Shown: positions 15,351 to 24,373 of the stretch, piece by piece | Layout of the letters: each line of letters opens with the position of its first letter | How positions within the stretch are numbered: the stretch's first letter is position 1 | Origin: Duganella margarita | GTDB taxonomy: Bacteria; Pseudomonadota; Gammaproteobacteria; Burkholderiales; Burkholderiaceae_D | NCBI RefSeq assembly: GCF_009857535.1 | Contig: NZ_WWCS01000018.1 | Span: 1-64,000, forward strand | Direction: 5' to 3' | DNA length: 64,000 nucleotides | The notes under the pieces: generated by a model | Told to the model about the DNA's origin: nothing | Seen by the model: the letters and a program-made list of their open reading frames with translations, nothing else | Database searches by the model: none | Program-made: the position numbers and the translations under genes

Positions 15351-17516
15351 TTAGCTGATGCGCATGCCTGGCTCGGCGCCTGGCCATGGATTCAGGATGT
15401 AGATGCCCGGCTTGGTTTTCTCATCCACCGCCGAAGCCGCCATGACCATGCCTTCCGACACGCCAAACTTCATCTTGCGCGGCGCCAGGTTGGCCACCAG
15501 CACGGTCAGCTTGCCGATCAGGTCTTCCGGCTGGTACATCGACTTGATGCCGGAGAACACGTTGCGCAGGCGGCCTTCGCCGGCGTCCAGCGTCAGGCGC
15601 AGCAGCTTGTCCGACCCTTCCACGTGTTCGCAGTTGACGATCCTGGCGATGCGCAGGTCGACCTTGAAGAAGTCGTCCACCGAGATTTCCGGCGCGATCA
15701 CTTCGATGCCGGTTTCGGTCACGGCGACTGCCGGCGCGGCCTTGGCCTTGGCTGGCTTTTCGGCCTTGACGGCAGGGGCGGCAGCTTGGGCGGCGGCGCC
15801 TTGGGGGGCGTCGAACAGCTCTTCGATCATCTTGGCGTCAACGCGGGTCATCAGGTGCGCGTAGGCGCCGATGGTGCGGCCCAGCAGCGCGCTGGACACC
15901 ACGCCGCTGGTGACGTCGGTATCGGCCCACACCAGTTGCTCGTCGTTGAGGAACTTGGCGACGTTGGCGGCGACACCCGGCAGCACCGGCGACAGCATCA
16001 AGGTCAGCTGGCGGAACAGGATCAGCGCGGTGGTGCAGACGTCGTGCAGCTCGGCCAGCCTGGTCTCATCCTTGGCCAGGATCCATGGCTTGTTCTCGTC
16101 CACGTACTGGTTGGTGATGTCGGCGATTTCCATGATTTCGCGCAGCGCCTTGCCAAACTCGCGTGCCTCGAAGTTGGCGGCGATGTTGGCCTGGCGCTCC
16201 ACGCCTTCCGGCGTTACCAGCGCGCGCTTGATCCATTCCTGCGCATTGGCGGACAGGCTGTCGGCCAGCTTGCCGTCGAATTTCTTGGCGATGAAGCCGG
16301 CGCAGCGCGAGGCGATGTTGACGTACTTGCCGATCAGGTCCGAGTTGACGCGGGCCACGAAGTCGTCGCCGGTGAAGTCCAGGTCTTCCACCTTGGAGTT
16401 CAGCTTGAAGGCGATGTAGTAGCGCAGCCATTCCGGATTCATGCCCAGGTTCAGGTAGCGCAGCGGCGAGATGCCGGTGCCGCGCGACTTGGACATTTTT
16501 TCGTTGTTGACGGTCAGGTGGCCGTGCACCGCTACGCGCATGCGCTCGACCGTCGGCAGGCCCGAAAACTTCAGCATCGCCGGCCAGAACAGCAGGTGGA
16601 AGGAGACGATATCCTTGCCGATGAAGTGGATCTGCTCGGTATTCGAATCGCGCAGGAAAGCCTCGTAATCCAGGCCTTTCTTGTCGAAGTAGTTTTTCAG
16701 CGACGCCAGGTAGCCGACGGGCGCGTCCAGCCAGACGTAGAAGTACTTGCCCGGCGCGTCCGGAATCGGGATGCCGAAGTACGGCGCGTCACGCGAGATA
16801 TCCCAGTCGGCCAGCTTTTCGCCGGCTTCGCCCAGCCATTCGGAGACCTTGTTGACCATTTCCGGCTGCAAACGGCCAGGCGTGTTCAGCCAGGCTTTGA
16901 GGAACTCGTAGCAGCGCGGGTCGGACAGCTTGAAGAAATACTGTTCCGAATCCTTGAGCACCGGCGTGGCGTTGGTAAACACCGAGAACGGGTTGATCAG
17001 TTCGGTTGGCTGGTAGGCGGCGCCGCACACTTCGCAGTTGTCGCCGTACTGGTCCTTGGCGTGGCACACCGGGCATTCGCCCTTGATGTTACGGTCGGCC
17101 AGGAACATGCCTTTGACCGGGTCATAGAAGCGCGGCACGATTTTGGTCTGGATCAGGCCGGCATCGCGCAGCTTGCGGTAGATGCCTTGCGACAGTTCGA
17201 CGTTTTCCGGCGAATCGGTCGAATACCAGTTATCGAAAGCGATGTGGAAACCGTCAAGATACTGGGCACGGCCGGCGGCGATCTTGGCCACGAACTGCTG
17301 CGGCGTGATGCCTTCCTTCTCGGCGGCGATCATGATCGGCGTGCCGTGGGTGTCATCGGCGCCCACAAAATGCACCTCGCGCGCCACACCGTTGTCGCGC
17401 TGCATTCGCTGGAAGCGTACCCAAATGTCGGCCTGGATGTACTCCATCATGTGGCCAATATGGAAGGCGGCGTTAGCGTAGGGCAGGGCAGTGGTGACGA
17501 ACAGCTTGCGGGTCAT
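15351..17516 (-). CDS. metG: Methionyl-tRNA synthetase
   Basis: Class I aminoacyl-tRNA synthetase charging tRNA-Met. HIGH is present (NAAFHIGHMMEY) and KMSKS is present (NNEKMSKSRGTG). The zinc-binding insertion has CPVCHAKDQYGDNCEVC. The C-terminal part holds an Ala/Lys linker and a tRNA-binding (Trbp111-like) domain (FFKVDLRIARIVNCEHVEGS). The start is taken as the ATG at 17516 (721 residues); an in-frame GTG four codons upstream is less likely. It is divergent from apbC across 100 bp. Confidence 0.96.
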   Translation of the reverse strand: MTRKLFVTTALPYANAAFHIGHMMEYIQADIWVRFQRMQRDNGVAREVHFVGADDTHGTPIMIAAEKEGITPQQFVAKIAAGRAQYLDGFHIAFDNWYSTDSPENVELSQGIYRKLRDAGLIQTKIVPRFYDPVKGMFLADRNIKGECPVCHAKDQYGDNCEVCGAAYQPTELINPFSVFTNATPVLKDSEQYFFKLSDPRCYEFLKAWLNTPGRLQPEMVNKVSEWLGEAGEKLADWDISRDAPYFGIPIPDAPGKYFYVWLDAPVGYLASLKNYFDKKGLDYEAFLRDSNTEQIHFIGKDIVSFHLLFWPAMLKFSGLPTVERMRVAVHGHLTVNNEKMSKSRGTGISPLRYLNLGMNPEWLRYYIAFKLNSKVEDLDFTGDDFVARVNSDLIGKYVNIASRCAGFIAKKFDGKLADSLSANAQEWIKRALVTPEGVERQANIAANFEAREFGKALREIMEIADITNQYVDENKPWILAKDETRLAELHDVCTTALILFRQLTLMLSPVLPGVAANVAKFLNDEQLVWADTDVTSGVVSSALLGRTIGAYAHLMTRVDAKMIEELFDAPQGAAAQAAAPAVKAEKPAKAKAAPAVAVTETGIEVIAPEISVDDFFKVDLRIARIVNCEHVEGSDKLLRLTLDAGEGRLRNVFSGIKSMYQPEDLIGKLTVLVANLAPRKMKFGVSEGMVMAASAVDEKTKPGIYILNPWPGAEPGMRIS

Positions 17517-17616
17517 GGTTTGTTGCACTTTGTGGATGGAAAGGGATCATTTTAACAGCGGATGCGGCACTTGCGCAGGTTGCGCTAGAATGGCGGCATA
17601 TTTAACGGAGAGTTAC

Positions 17617-18705
17617 ATGAGCATTGCAGTAGAAGACGTCAAGGCCGCCCTGTCCAAAATTGTTGATCCAAACACAACGAAGGACTTCATAACGGGTAAA
17701 GCCGTCAAGAATTTAAAGGTCGATGGCAGCGATATTTCGCTCGATATCGAACTGGGCTACCCAGCCAAAAGCCAGATCGACGGCATCCGCGCCAGCGTCA
17801 TCGCCGGCCTGAAGACCCTGCCGGGCGTGGGCAACATCAGCGTCAGCGTGTACACAAAAATCCTGGCGCACACTGTGCAGCGCGGCCTGAAGCCGATGGT
17901 CAATGTCAAAAACATCATTGCCGTGGCCTCGGGCAAGGGCGGCGTCGGCAAATCGACCACCGCCGTCAACCTGGCGCTGGCGCTGGCCGCCGAAGGCGCG
18001 TCGGTTGGCCTGCTGGATGCAGATATCTACGGCCCATCGCAGCCGATGATGCTGGGCGTGAAAGGCCGTCCGGAAACCAAGGATGGCAAATCGATGGAGC
18101 CGCTGGAAAACTACGGCGTGCAGGTTTCTTCCATTGGCTTCCTCATCGACCCGGACGAGCCGATGGTCTGGCGCGGCCCGATGGTCACCCAGGCGCTGCA
18201 ACAGCTGCTGGAACAAACCAACTGGCGCGACCTGGATTACCTGATCGTCGACATGCCGCCAGGCACTGGCGACATCCAGCTGACCCTGTCGCAAAAAGTG
18301 CCGGTCACCGGTGCGATCATCGTCACCACGCCGCAGGACATCGCGCTGCTGGACGCGCGCAAGGGCCTGAAGATGTTCGAAAAGGTCGGCATCCCGATCC
18401 TGGGCATCGTGGAAAATATGAGCGTGCACATCTGCACCAACTGCGGCCATGCGGAAGAAATCTTCGGCCACGGCGGCGGCGAGAAGATGTGCCAGGACTT
18501 CCACGTCGACTTCCTCGGCGCGCTGCCGTTGACCATGGCGATCCGCGAGCAGGCTGACGCCGGCAAGCCGACCGTGGTGGCCGATCCGGACGGCCAGGTC
18601 GCTGCTATTTATAAGGCGATTGCCCGCAAGGTCGCGATCCAGGTGTCGGACAAAGCCAAGGACATGACCAGCAAGTTTCCGACCATTGTTGTAAAAAACG
18701 ACTAA
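17617..18705 (+). CDS. apbC: Iron-sulfur cluster carrier protein ApbC (Mrp family P-loop ATPase)
   Basis: ApbC/Mrp ATPases carry and deliver Fe-S clusters. The 362-residue protein has an N-terminal DUF59/MIP18-like domain (about 1-85) and an ATPase domain with the deviant Walker A ASGKGGVGKST (105-115). Downstream are LIVDMPPGTGD and the cluster-binding CTNCGH motif. The start is the ATG at 17617, with an acggag site just upstream; the longer open frame would read into the metG promoter gap. Confidence 0.95.
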   Translation: MSIAVEDVKAALSKIVDPNTTKDFITGKAVKNLKVDGSDISLDIELGYPAKSQIDGIRASVIAGLKTLPGVGNISVSVYTKILAHTVQRGLKPMVNVKNIIAVASGKGGVGKSTTAVNLALALAAEGASVGLLDADIYGPSQPMMLGVKGRPETKDGKSMEPLENYGVQVSSIGFLIDPDEPMVWRGPMVTQALQQLLEQTNWRDLDYLIVDMPPGTGDIQLTLSQKVPVTGAIIVTTPQDIALLDARKGLKMFEKVGIPILGIVENMSVHICTNCGHAEEIFGHGGGEKMCQDFHVDFLGALPLTMAIREQADAGKPTVVADPDGQVAAIYKAIARKVAIQVSDKAKDMTSKFPTIVVKND

Positions 18706-18719
18706 ACCGGGGCGTCAGC

Positions 18720-18815
18720 ATGATGAAATCGGTATTGACGGCAGGCTTGCTGGCCGTCAGTGCCGCAGCGCTTGCGCAGCTGCCGGTATCGCTTGTCGAG
18801 CGGGCCAATGGCTGA
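18720..18815 (+). CDS. 31-codon open frame: signal peptide with almost no mature part
   Basis: It encodes MMKSVLTAGLLAVSAAALAQ, a typical Sec signal peptide with an Ala-x-Ala site, followed by only about 12 residues and a TGA. It starts 15 bases after apbC and its stop overlaps the likely start of the TetR gene. It looks like the 5' stub of a lost exported-protein gene. A real micro-exoprotein is less likely. Confidence 0.3.
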   Translation: MMKSVLTAGLLAVSAAALAQLPVSLVERANG

Positions 18816-19455
18816 ACAGGGAAATCAAAGTCGCCGTCAACGAATGTCCTCGCAGCCCGCCGCACTGAGCCTGCGCAAAGCCCCACGCCAGCGCCGCGCC
18901 GCCTACACGGTGGATGCGATACTGGAAGCGGCAGCGCTGGTGCTGGAAGAGGCGGGGCTGGCAGGATTCAATACCAATGCCGTGGCGCGTCGCGCCGGCG
19001 CCAGCATCGGCACGCTGTACCAATATTTCCCCAGTAAAGATGCCTTGACCCTCGCGCTGCTGATGCGCGAGGAAGCCAAGGCGCACGCCGCTGCCGCTGC
19101 GGCCGCCGCGCTGCCATCGTGGCGCGAGGCGTTGACGGCCTTTATCGACGTCGGCGTGGCGCAGCAGCTGACGCGGCCGAACTTGGCGCGGCTGCTGGAT
19201 CAGGAAGAGGGACGTCCCGAGATCCGCGCGGCGATGGAAGGGCAGCACAGCTTCCATGACTTGCTTCTCATCGTGCTGGACAAGGCGGACGCTCCGCCGC
19301 ATTTGCAGGACGCCGCGCGCCGCGCGATTGCCGCTGCCGATTTGTTCGTGATCATCCGTGGGTTGGTGGACGCCGCCGGCCAGCGTGGCGAACGGGATGT
19401 GGAGGATCTGGCGCGCCGCGTCCGTGCCGCAGCGTTTGGCGTGCTGAACTGCTGA
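18808..19455 (+). CDS. TetR/AcrR-family transcriptional regulator
   Basis: About 215 residues, with an N-terminal TetR helix-turn-helix (RRAAYTVDAILEAAALVLEE, then AVARRAGASIGTLYQYFPSK) and a variable ligand-binding C-terminal half. The start is uncertain: ATG at 18808 or 18844. Both are closer to family length than the first codon of the open frame at 18760. A perfect-arm palindrome lies just downstream in front of the DSD1 enzyme gene, making that gene the likely target. Confidence 0.88.
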   Translation: MAEQGNQSRRQRMSSQPAALSLRKAPRQRRAAYTVDAILEAAALVLEEAGLAGFNTNAVARRAGASIGTLYQYFPSKDALTLALLMREEAKAHAAAAAAAALPSWREALTAFIDVGVAQQLTRPNLARLLDQEEGRPEIRAAMEGQHSFHDLLLIVLDKADAPPHLQDAARRAIAAADLFVIIRGLVDAAGQRGERDVEDLARRVRAAAFGVLNC

Positions 19456-19477
19456 TTGGTCAATTCGTCTAAAATTG

Positions 19478-19495
19478 GATAGAATGTATTCTATC
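19478..19495. promoter_or_regulatory. Palindromic operator candidate for the TetR regulator
   Basis: gatagaat-gt-attctatc is an inverted repeat with 8-bp perfect arms in an AT-rich gap, 23 bp after the TetR stop and 18 bp before the start of the PLP-enzyme gene. The spacing overlaps where a promoter -10 region would lie, so binding would repress the gene downstream. Confidence 0.6.
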
Positions 19496-19513
19496 TAAAA
19501 TGAGGAGCTGGTC

Positions 19514-20629
19514 ATGCAAAACACCCTGGAAACCCCGGTCCTGTTGTTGGACGAGCGCCGCATGCAGCACAACATCGAGCGCATGCAGAATCGCATGGAC
19601 CGGCTGGGCGTGTCGTTCCGCCCGCATGTGAAGACGAGCAAATGCCTGGAAGTGGTGCGCCGGCAGATCGCCGCCGGCGCGCGCGGCATTACCGTTTCGA
19701 CTCTGAAGGAGGCGGAAGAGTTCTTCCGCGCGGGCGTCGAGGATATTCTGTACGCCGTCGCCATCGTGCCGAACAAGCTTGATCATGCGCTGAAGCTGAT
19801 CCGCGCCGGGCTGCGCCTGACGCTGCTGGTGGAGTCGGTGGCGATGGCGGAGCAGGTGGCTCGCCACGGCGCCGAACACGGCCTGAGCTACGAGGTGCTG
19901 ATTGAAATCGATACGGACGGCCACCGCTCCGGCGTCAAGCCTGCCGACCCGGTGCTGCTGGACATCGCCGCCGCATTGCATGACGGCGCCCGCCTCAAGG
20001 GCGTGATGACGCATGCCGGCGCCTCCTACGACCTGAACACGCCGGAAGCGCTGGAAGCGATGGCGGAGCAGGAACGCTCGCGCTGCGTGGCGGCTGCCAT
20101 GCTGCTGCGCGGCGCAGGCCATGCGTGCGAAGTGGTCAGCGTCGGCTCCACGCCCACCGCCCTGAGCGCGCATCATCTGGAAGGCGTGACGGAAGTGCGC
20201 GCCGGCGTCTATGTCTTCTTCGATATGGTGATGGCCGACGTGGGCGTGTGCACGCAGGACGAGATCGCCATCAGCGTGCTGTGCACCGTGATCGGCCACC
20301 AGCCGGCGCAAGGCTGGGTGATCACCGACGGCGGCTGGATGGCGATGAGCCGCGACCTCGGTCATCAGGAGCACGGCTACGGCGTGGTATGCGATGCCGA
20401 CGGCCAGCCGATTGCCGACCTCGGCTTCGGCAAGGCCAACCAGGAGCACGGCGTGCTGCAATGGCGCGGCGACGCGGGCGTGGACATCGTCCAGCGCTTC
20501 CCGGTCGGCAGCAGCCTGCGCGTGCTGCCCAACCACGCGTGCGCGACCGGCGCGCAGCATGGGCAATACCACGTCATTCCGCAAAACGGCGGCGATTGGC
20601 CGGTGTGGCCGCGCTTCAGCGGCTGGTAA
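19514..20629 (+). CDS. DSD1-family PLP-dependent enzyme (D-threonine aldolase / D-serine dehydratase-like)
   Basis: A 371-residue fold-type III PLP enzyme. The N-terminal alanine-racemase-like barrel carries the PLP lysine in RPHVKTSKC. The C-terminal beta domain ends with LPNHACATG, the metal-binding His and Cys of this family. Members cleave or dehydrate D-amino acids (D-threonine, D-3-hydroxyaspartate, D-serine); which one cannot be decided. A gaggag ribosome site precedes the ATG. It is probably controlled by the adjacent TetR protein. Confidence 0.87.
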   Translation: MQNTLETPVLLLDERRMQHNIERMQNRMDRLGVSFRPHVKTSKCLEVVRRQIAAGARGITVSTLKEAEEFFRAGVEDILYAVAIVPNKLDHALKLIRAGLRLTLLVESVAMAEQVARHGAEHGLSYEVLIEIDTDGHRSGVKPADPVLLDIAAALHDGARLKGVMTHAGASYDLNTPEALEAMAEQERSRCVAAAMLLRGAGHACEVVSVGSTPTALSAHHLEGVTEVRAGVYVFFDMVMADVGVCTQDEIAISVLCTVIGHQPAQGWVITDGGWMAMSRDLGHQEHGYGVVCDADGQPIADLGFGKANQEHGVLQWRGDAGVDIVQRFPVGSSLRVLPNHACATGAQHGQYHVIPQNGGDWPVWPRFSGW

Positions 20630-20755
20630 AAGCGAGTAATCCAGCTGCGGCGGGATTAAGTCATTGATGGAAAAGGATTTTCTGCGCACGGAAAGCGAGT
20701 TGAGGGCAGGGCGTCCGGGTCGTATTCTGATGGCTTCACCAACAGGAGTCAGACC

Positions 20756-21163
20756 ATGAAATTCAATCACCTCAGCTTTCCATCCAGCGACGTTAAAGCC
20801 ACCGCCAACTTCTTCGTGCAGCACCTCGGCTGCTCGCTGGAATTCATCAGCCCGGCGGCAGCGATGCTCAAGCGCGCCGGTTTCGACATCGTCATCGAAG
20901 CCAAGGACCATACGGTGGTGTGGCCGCACAACTTCCACCTCGGCTTCGAGTTGCCATCGGTGGACGCGGTCAGCGACCTGTTTCAGCACCTGCTGGCGCA
21001 GGGCGTCACGATGAAGACCGGCATGTTCCAGCACGAACGCGGCTCGCGCTTCTTCTGCGAGGCGCCCGGCGGCCTGCTGTTTGAAATGAACACCCGTGCC
21101 GACGCCCACGAGAAGTACCGCGCCAGCTTTGAGCGCCAAGCCCTCGCCGACGCGGTAAAATAG
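20756..21163 (+). CDS. VOC-family (glyoxalase/bleomycin-resistance fold) protein
   Basis: A 135-residue protein made of the paired beta-alpha-beta-beta-beta motifs of the vicinal-oxygen-chelate fold: MKFNHLSFPSSDVKATANFF at the start and FFCEAPGGLLFEMNTR near the end, with candidate metal ligands His5 and Glu near 115. An aggag site precedes the ATG. Family members act as glyoxalases, dioxygenases or antibiotic-binding proteins. It stands alone between the PLP enzyme and gltX. Confidence 0.82.
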   Translation: MKFNHLSFPSSDVKATANFFVQHLGCSLEFISPAAAMLKRAGFDIVIEAKDHTVVWPHNFHLGFELPSVDAVSDLFQHLLAQGVTMKTGMFQHERGSRFFCEAPGGLLFEMNTRADAHEKYRASFERQALADAVK

Positions 21164-21193
21164 CATTCTTTATATATCTCAGCTTTCACTCCG

Positions 21194-22615
21194 ATGACGA
21201 ATGTCCCAACCCCGGCCCCAGCCAAGCCAGTCCGTACCCGTTTCGCACCTAGCCCGACCGGCTACCTCCACCTCGGCGGCGCCCGCACGGCGCTGTATTC
21301 GTGGGCCTTCGCCCGCCACTTCGGCGGCACCTTCGTGCTGCGTATCGAAGACACCGATCTGGAACGCTCGACCCCGGAAGCCGTGCAGGCGATTATCGAA
21401 GGCATGGCGTGGCTGGGTCTGAATCACGACGAAGGCCCGTTCTACCAGATGCAGCGCATGGACCGCTACCGCGAAGTGGTGGGCCAGATGCTGGAAGCCG
21501 GCACCGCCTACCACTGCTACTCGTCGCCGGAAGAAGTGCAGGCGATGCGCGACCGCGCCACCGCCGCCGGCCAGAAGCCACGCTACGACGGCACCTGGCG
21601 TCCAGAGCCGGGCAAGACCCTGCCGGCGATTCCGGAAGGCCGCAAGCCGGTGGTTCGCTTCAAGAATCCGCTGGACGGCGAAGTGACCTGGAACGATTTC
21701 GTCAAAGGCACCATCACCATCGGTAATAAAGAGCTGGACGATCTGGTCATCGCCCGCACCGACGGCACGCCGACCTATAACTTCTGCGTGGCCATCGACG
21801 ATCTGGACATGGAAATCAGCCACGTGCTGCGCGGCGACGATCACGTCAACAACACGCCGCGCCAGATCAACATCCTGCGCGCCATCGGCGCACCGCTGCC
21901 GGAATACGGCCACCTGCCGATGATCCTGGGGTCGGACGGCGCCAAGATGTCCAAGCGCAAGGACGCGGTCAACGTCATGCAATACCCGGCCGAAGGCTAT
22001 CTGCCGGAAGCGATCCTGAACTACCTGGCGCGCCTGGGCTGGAGCCACGGCGACGAGGAAGTGTTCTCGATGGAACAGGTGTGCGCCTGGTTTGACGGCT
22101 CGCACCTGTCCAATTCGGCGGCACAGTTCAACATCGAAAAACTGAACTGGTTGAACAACCACTATATTAAGCAGGCTGACAACGAGCGCCTGGCCGAACT
22201 GGCTAAGCCGCGCATGCTGGCCAACGGCGCCGTATTCGAAGGCGCGCCGTCGCTGGCCGTGGTGCTGGGTCTGCTGAAAGAGCGCACCAACACCGTCAAC
22301 GAACTAGCCGACGCCGCCATGCTGTTCTACCGCGAGCCGCAGCCGGATGCCGCGCTGCTGACCCAGCACGTCACCGACGCCGTCAAGCCGGCGCTGGCCG
22401 ATTTCGCCGAGCGTTGCAAAACGGTGGAGTGGAACAAGGCCGCGATCGCCGCCATGATCAAGGAAGTACTGGCCGCCCACGGTTTGAAGATGCCGCAGAT
22501 CGCCATGCCGTTGCGCCTGTTTATTACTGGCCAGTTGCAGACGCCGGCGATTGACGCGGTGCTGGAAATCTTTGGCCGCGAGACGGTTGTCGCGCGCCTG
22601 GCAAAGTTCATTTAA
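21194..22615 (+). CDS. gltX: Glutamyl-tRNA synthetase
   Basis: Class I synthetase charging tRNA-Glu. The 473-residue protein shows the HIGH-type motif in RFAPSPTGYLHLGGAR and the KMSKS-type motif in GAKMSKRKDAV, both standard for GltX. A C-terminal anticodon-binding helical domain runs to the end (LPLRLFITGQ). It lies immediately upstream of a tRNA cluster that contains its own substrate, tRNA-Glu, in several copies. Confidence 0.97.
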   Translation: MTNVPTPAPAKPVRTRFAPSPTGYLHLGGARTALYSWAFARHFGGTFVLRIEDTDLERSTPEAVQAIIEGMAWLGLNHDEGPFYQMQRMDRYREVVGQMLEAGTAYHCYSSPEEVQAMRDRATAAGQKPRYDGTWRPEPGKTLPAIPEGRKPVVRFKNPLDGEVTWNDFVKGTITIGNKELDDLVIARTDGTPTYNFCVAIDDLDMEISHVLRGDDHVNNTPRQINILRAIGAPLPEYGHLPMILGSDGAKMSKRKDAVNVMQYPAEGYLPEAILNYLARLGWSHGDEEVFSMEQVCAWFDGSHLSNSAAQFNIEKLNWLNNHYIKQADNERLAELAKPRMLANGAVFEGAPSLAVVLGLLKERTNTVNELADAAMLFYREPQPDAALLTQHVTDAVKPALADFAERCKTVEWNKAAIAAMIKEVLAAHGLKMPQIAMPLRLFITGQLQTPAIDAVLEIFGRETVVARLAKFI

Positions 22616-22654
22616 TTAATTCATTGAAGCAGGGGCAAAGTTGCAAAAGGGTAT

Positions 22655-22682
22655 TTGCATAATACGGCGCCTCTGCTATACT
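22655..22682 (+). promoter_or_regulatory. Promoter of the tRNA-Ala/tRNA-Glu cluster
   Basis: TTGCAT and TATACT are separated by 16 bases, with the -10 box ending 18 bases before the first tRNA. The position is right for a stable-RNA promoter. Confidence 0.65.
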
Positions 22683-22700
22683 CTTGTCTCTCGCGCAAAC

Positions 22701-22776
<76 letters not shown>

Positions 22777-22811
22777 GTTTGCAGAGATTGTAGTACCGTA
22801 GCAGTTCCAAG

Positions 22812-22887
22812 GTCCCCATCGTCTAGAGGCCTAGGACATCACCCTTTCACGGTGAGTACGGGGGTTCGAATCCCCCTGGGGACGCCA
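22812..22887 (+). tRNA. tRNA-Glu (anticodon TTC), copy 1
   Basis: 76 nt with acceptor arms GTCCCCA/TGGGGAC, anticodon loop CTTTCAC (TTC), T-loop TTCGAAT and encoded GCCA end. The sequence is identical to the four other tRNA-Glu genes in the window. Confidence 0.97.
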
Positions 22888-22927
22888 GCTTCGCCAAAGC
22901 TGGTAAGTAGTAAATAATCTGTGCCAG

Positions 22928-23003
<76 letters not shown>

Positions 23004-23039
23004 ACGCACAGAGGATGATCGTAGTGCCGTAGTTCCAAG

Positions 23040-23115
23040 GTCCCCATCGTCTAGAGGCCTAGGACATCACCCTTTCACGGTGAGTACGGGGGTTCGAATC
23101 CCCCTGGGGACGCCA
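23040..23115 (+). tRNA. tRNA-Glu (TTC), copy 2
   Basis: Identical to copy 1; second unit of the tandem array. Confidence 0.97.
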
Positions 23116-23160
23116 GCTTCGCCAAGGCTGGTCGGTAGTAGTCAATAGTTTCTGTGCCAG

Positions 23161-23236
<76 letters not shown>

Positions 23237-23271
23237 ACGCACAGGGATGATCGTAATGCCGTAGTTCCAAG

Positions 23272-23347
23272 GTCCCCATCGTCTAGAGGCCTAGGACATC
23301 ACCCTTTCACGGTGAGTACGGGGGTTCGAATCCCCCTGGGGACGCCA
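23272..23347 (+). tRNA. tRNA-Glu (TTC), copy 3
   Basis: Identical to copy 1. It ends the array and marks the left edge of the AT-rich island that follows. Confidence 0.97.
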
Positions 23348-23359
23348 AAAATGATGAAG

Positions 23360-23382
23360 CCGCTTAGAGCGGATTTTTTGTT
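23360..23382 (+). terminator. Terminator of the tRNA array
   Basis: The short stem ccgct/agcgg with a 3-base loop is followed by attttttgtttt, 12 bases after the last tRNA-Glu. Confidence 0.7.
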
Positions 23383-23478
23383 TTCTGGGCCCATCAACAT
23401 TCTTCCTTCCGCTTTCTTGTCGCCATTTGCGTGACAATTCGTGCATTTTTCTTGATTGCAACATGGTAGGCTGTTGGC

Positions 23479-23838
23479 ATGAAAAGAAAACTCGAAATTT
23501 CCCTGCTTGTGTGGTTCGTTCTTTTAGGTGCGGTGAGTGGAAGTTTTGTTGCTCGTCATGTGCCGGAGCCCTCTTGGTGGCCTTTGATTTCAGGGCTGAT
23601 TGCCAGCATCGTTATATTCTGCTGGTACCGCGTAGACAGTATTCAAAAAGGATTCAAGCGCACATTTTGGTTAAGCGTCGGCGTGATCGCCATCGCTCCG
23701 GTAGCTATTCCGTTGTATGTAGTGCAAAGTACAGAACGTGGACTCCGCTTGAGGGCAGTGGGGCGGGCGCTTGGATATTTCTGCCTCCTCTTTGTTGCAT
23801 GCGTTATTGGTGGCGTGATTGCCGCCTTCATCGCGTAG
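23479..23838 (+). CDS. Small polytopic membrane protein, unknown function
   Basis: A 119-residue, very hydrophobic protein with about four transmembrane helices (LLVWFVLLGAVSGSFVA, WWPLISGLIASIVIFCWY, FWLSVGVIAIAPVAIPLYVV, FCLLFVACVIGGVIAAFIA). No family is recognised. It is the first gene of the island after the tRNA array. Base composition is poorer in G+C than the chromosome around it, and a frameshifted yunG-like gene follows 4 bp later. Confidence 0.6.
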   Translation: MKRKLEISLLVWFVLLGAVSGSFVARHVPEPSWWPLISGLIASIVIFCWYRVDSIQKGFKRTFWLSVGVIAIAPVAIPLYVVQSTERGLRLRAVGRALGYFCLLFVACVIGGVIAAFIA

Positions 23839-23842
23839 GACA

Positions 23843-24237
23843 ATGGAGCGTCGCCCCCAGGATTTCATGCTTCGCCTTCGGGATGCACTCGCTGCTTCCT
23901 GGGATAGGCAAACCGCTTATCTGGGAGTGGCAGAAATAGGAAATCCGGCCCTCGGCCAATGCATCCAACATCGTGGACCGTGCAGCATTACTATCCCGAG
24001 ACAGAAATCATCAAGGGTAAGGTGTGGACTGGAAAATCGCTAGAGGTCCATTTCTGGAATGGGCTTCGCGTCGGAGAGGATTGGTATCACATTGATTTAA
24101 GCTGGCAGCAGTTTCCAGCTGGTTCAATCGTTCAGGAGTTCGCAGTCCTCGAGCGTCAAGAATTGAATGATAGTGAAGCGATACGGTTGCGCTGTGCATT
24201 GCTGTTAAACCGGGTTGATGACTGCCTGAAAGCTTAG
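23843..24237 (+). pseudogene. YunG-family gene broken by a one-base frameshift
   Basis: The first frame (from 23843) reads LRDALAASWDRQTAYLGVAE and then GNPALGQC. The second frame (to 24237) carries on with HPTSWTVQHYYPETEIIKG, VHFWNGL and HIDLSWQQFPAGS. Joined, these give the full pattern of YunG-like proteins. The switch occurs at about 23962, where tgcat would need one more base (tgccat) to keep frame. Either the gene is inactivated or the base is a sequencing error. The family has no established role. Confidence 0.75.
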
Positions 24238-24259
24238 GCCTCAATCGGCAAAGTACAGG

Positions 24260-24373
24260 ATGAAAAATCTCGTGTTACTTTTATCGCTGGTGATTTCTGG
24301 TTGTACGACCAAAGGCAACGAGTCTGACATCTCTATTTCCAAGTCAGTGGCTCACTTCCAAGGCAATACTTAA
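24260..24373 (+). CDS. Short lipoprotein, probably a truncated gene
   Basis: A 37-codon frame with a lipoprotein signal (MKNLVLLLSLVISGC, lipobox ISGC) and only about 23 residues after the lipidated Cys before a TAA. The following DNA shows scattered coding-like fragments in different frames, so the gene has probably decayed. It lies within the AT-rich island. Confidence 0.4.
   Translation: MKNLVLLLSLVISGCTTKGNESDISISKSVAHFQGNT

Noticed and set aside
14916..17555. 879-codon plus-strand open frame opposite metG
   Set aside because: metG on the minus strand has full catalytic motifs. The plus frame is His/Gln/Val-rich noise produced by its codon bias.
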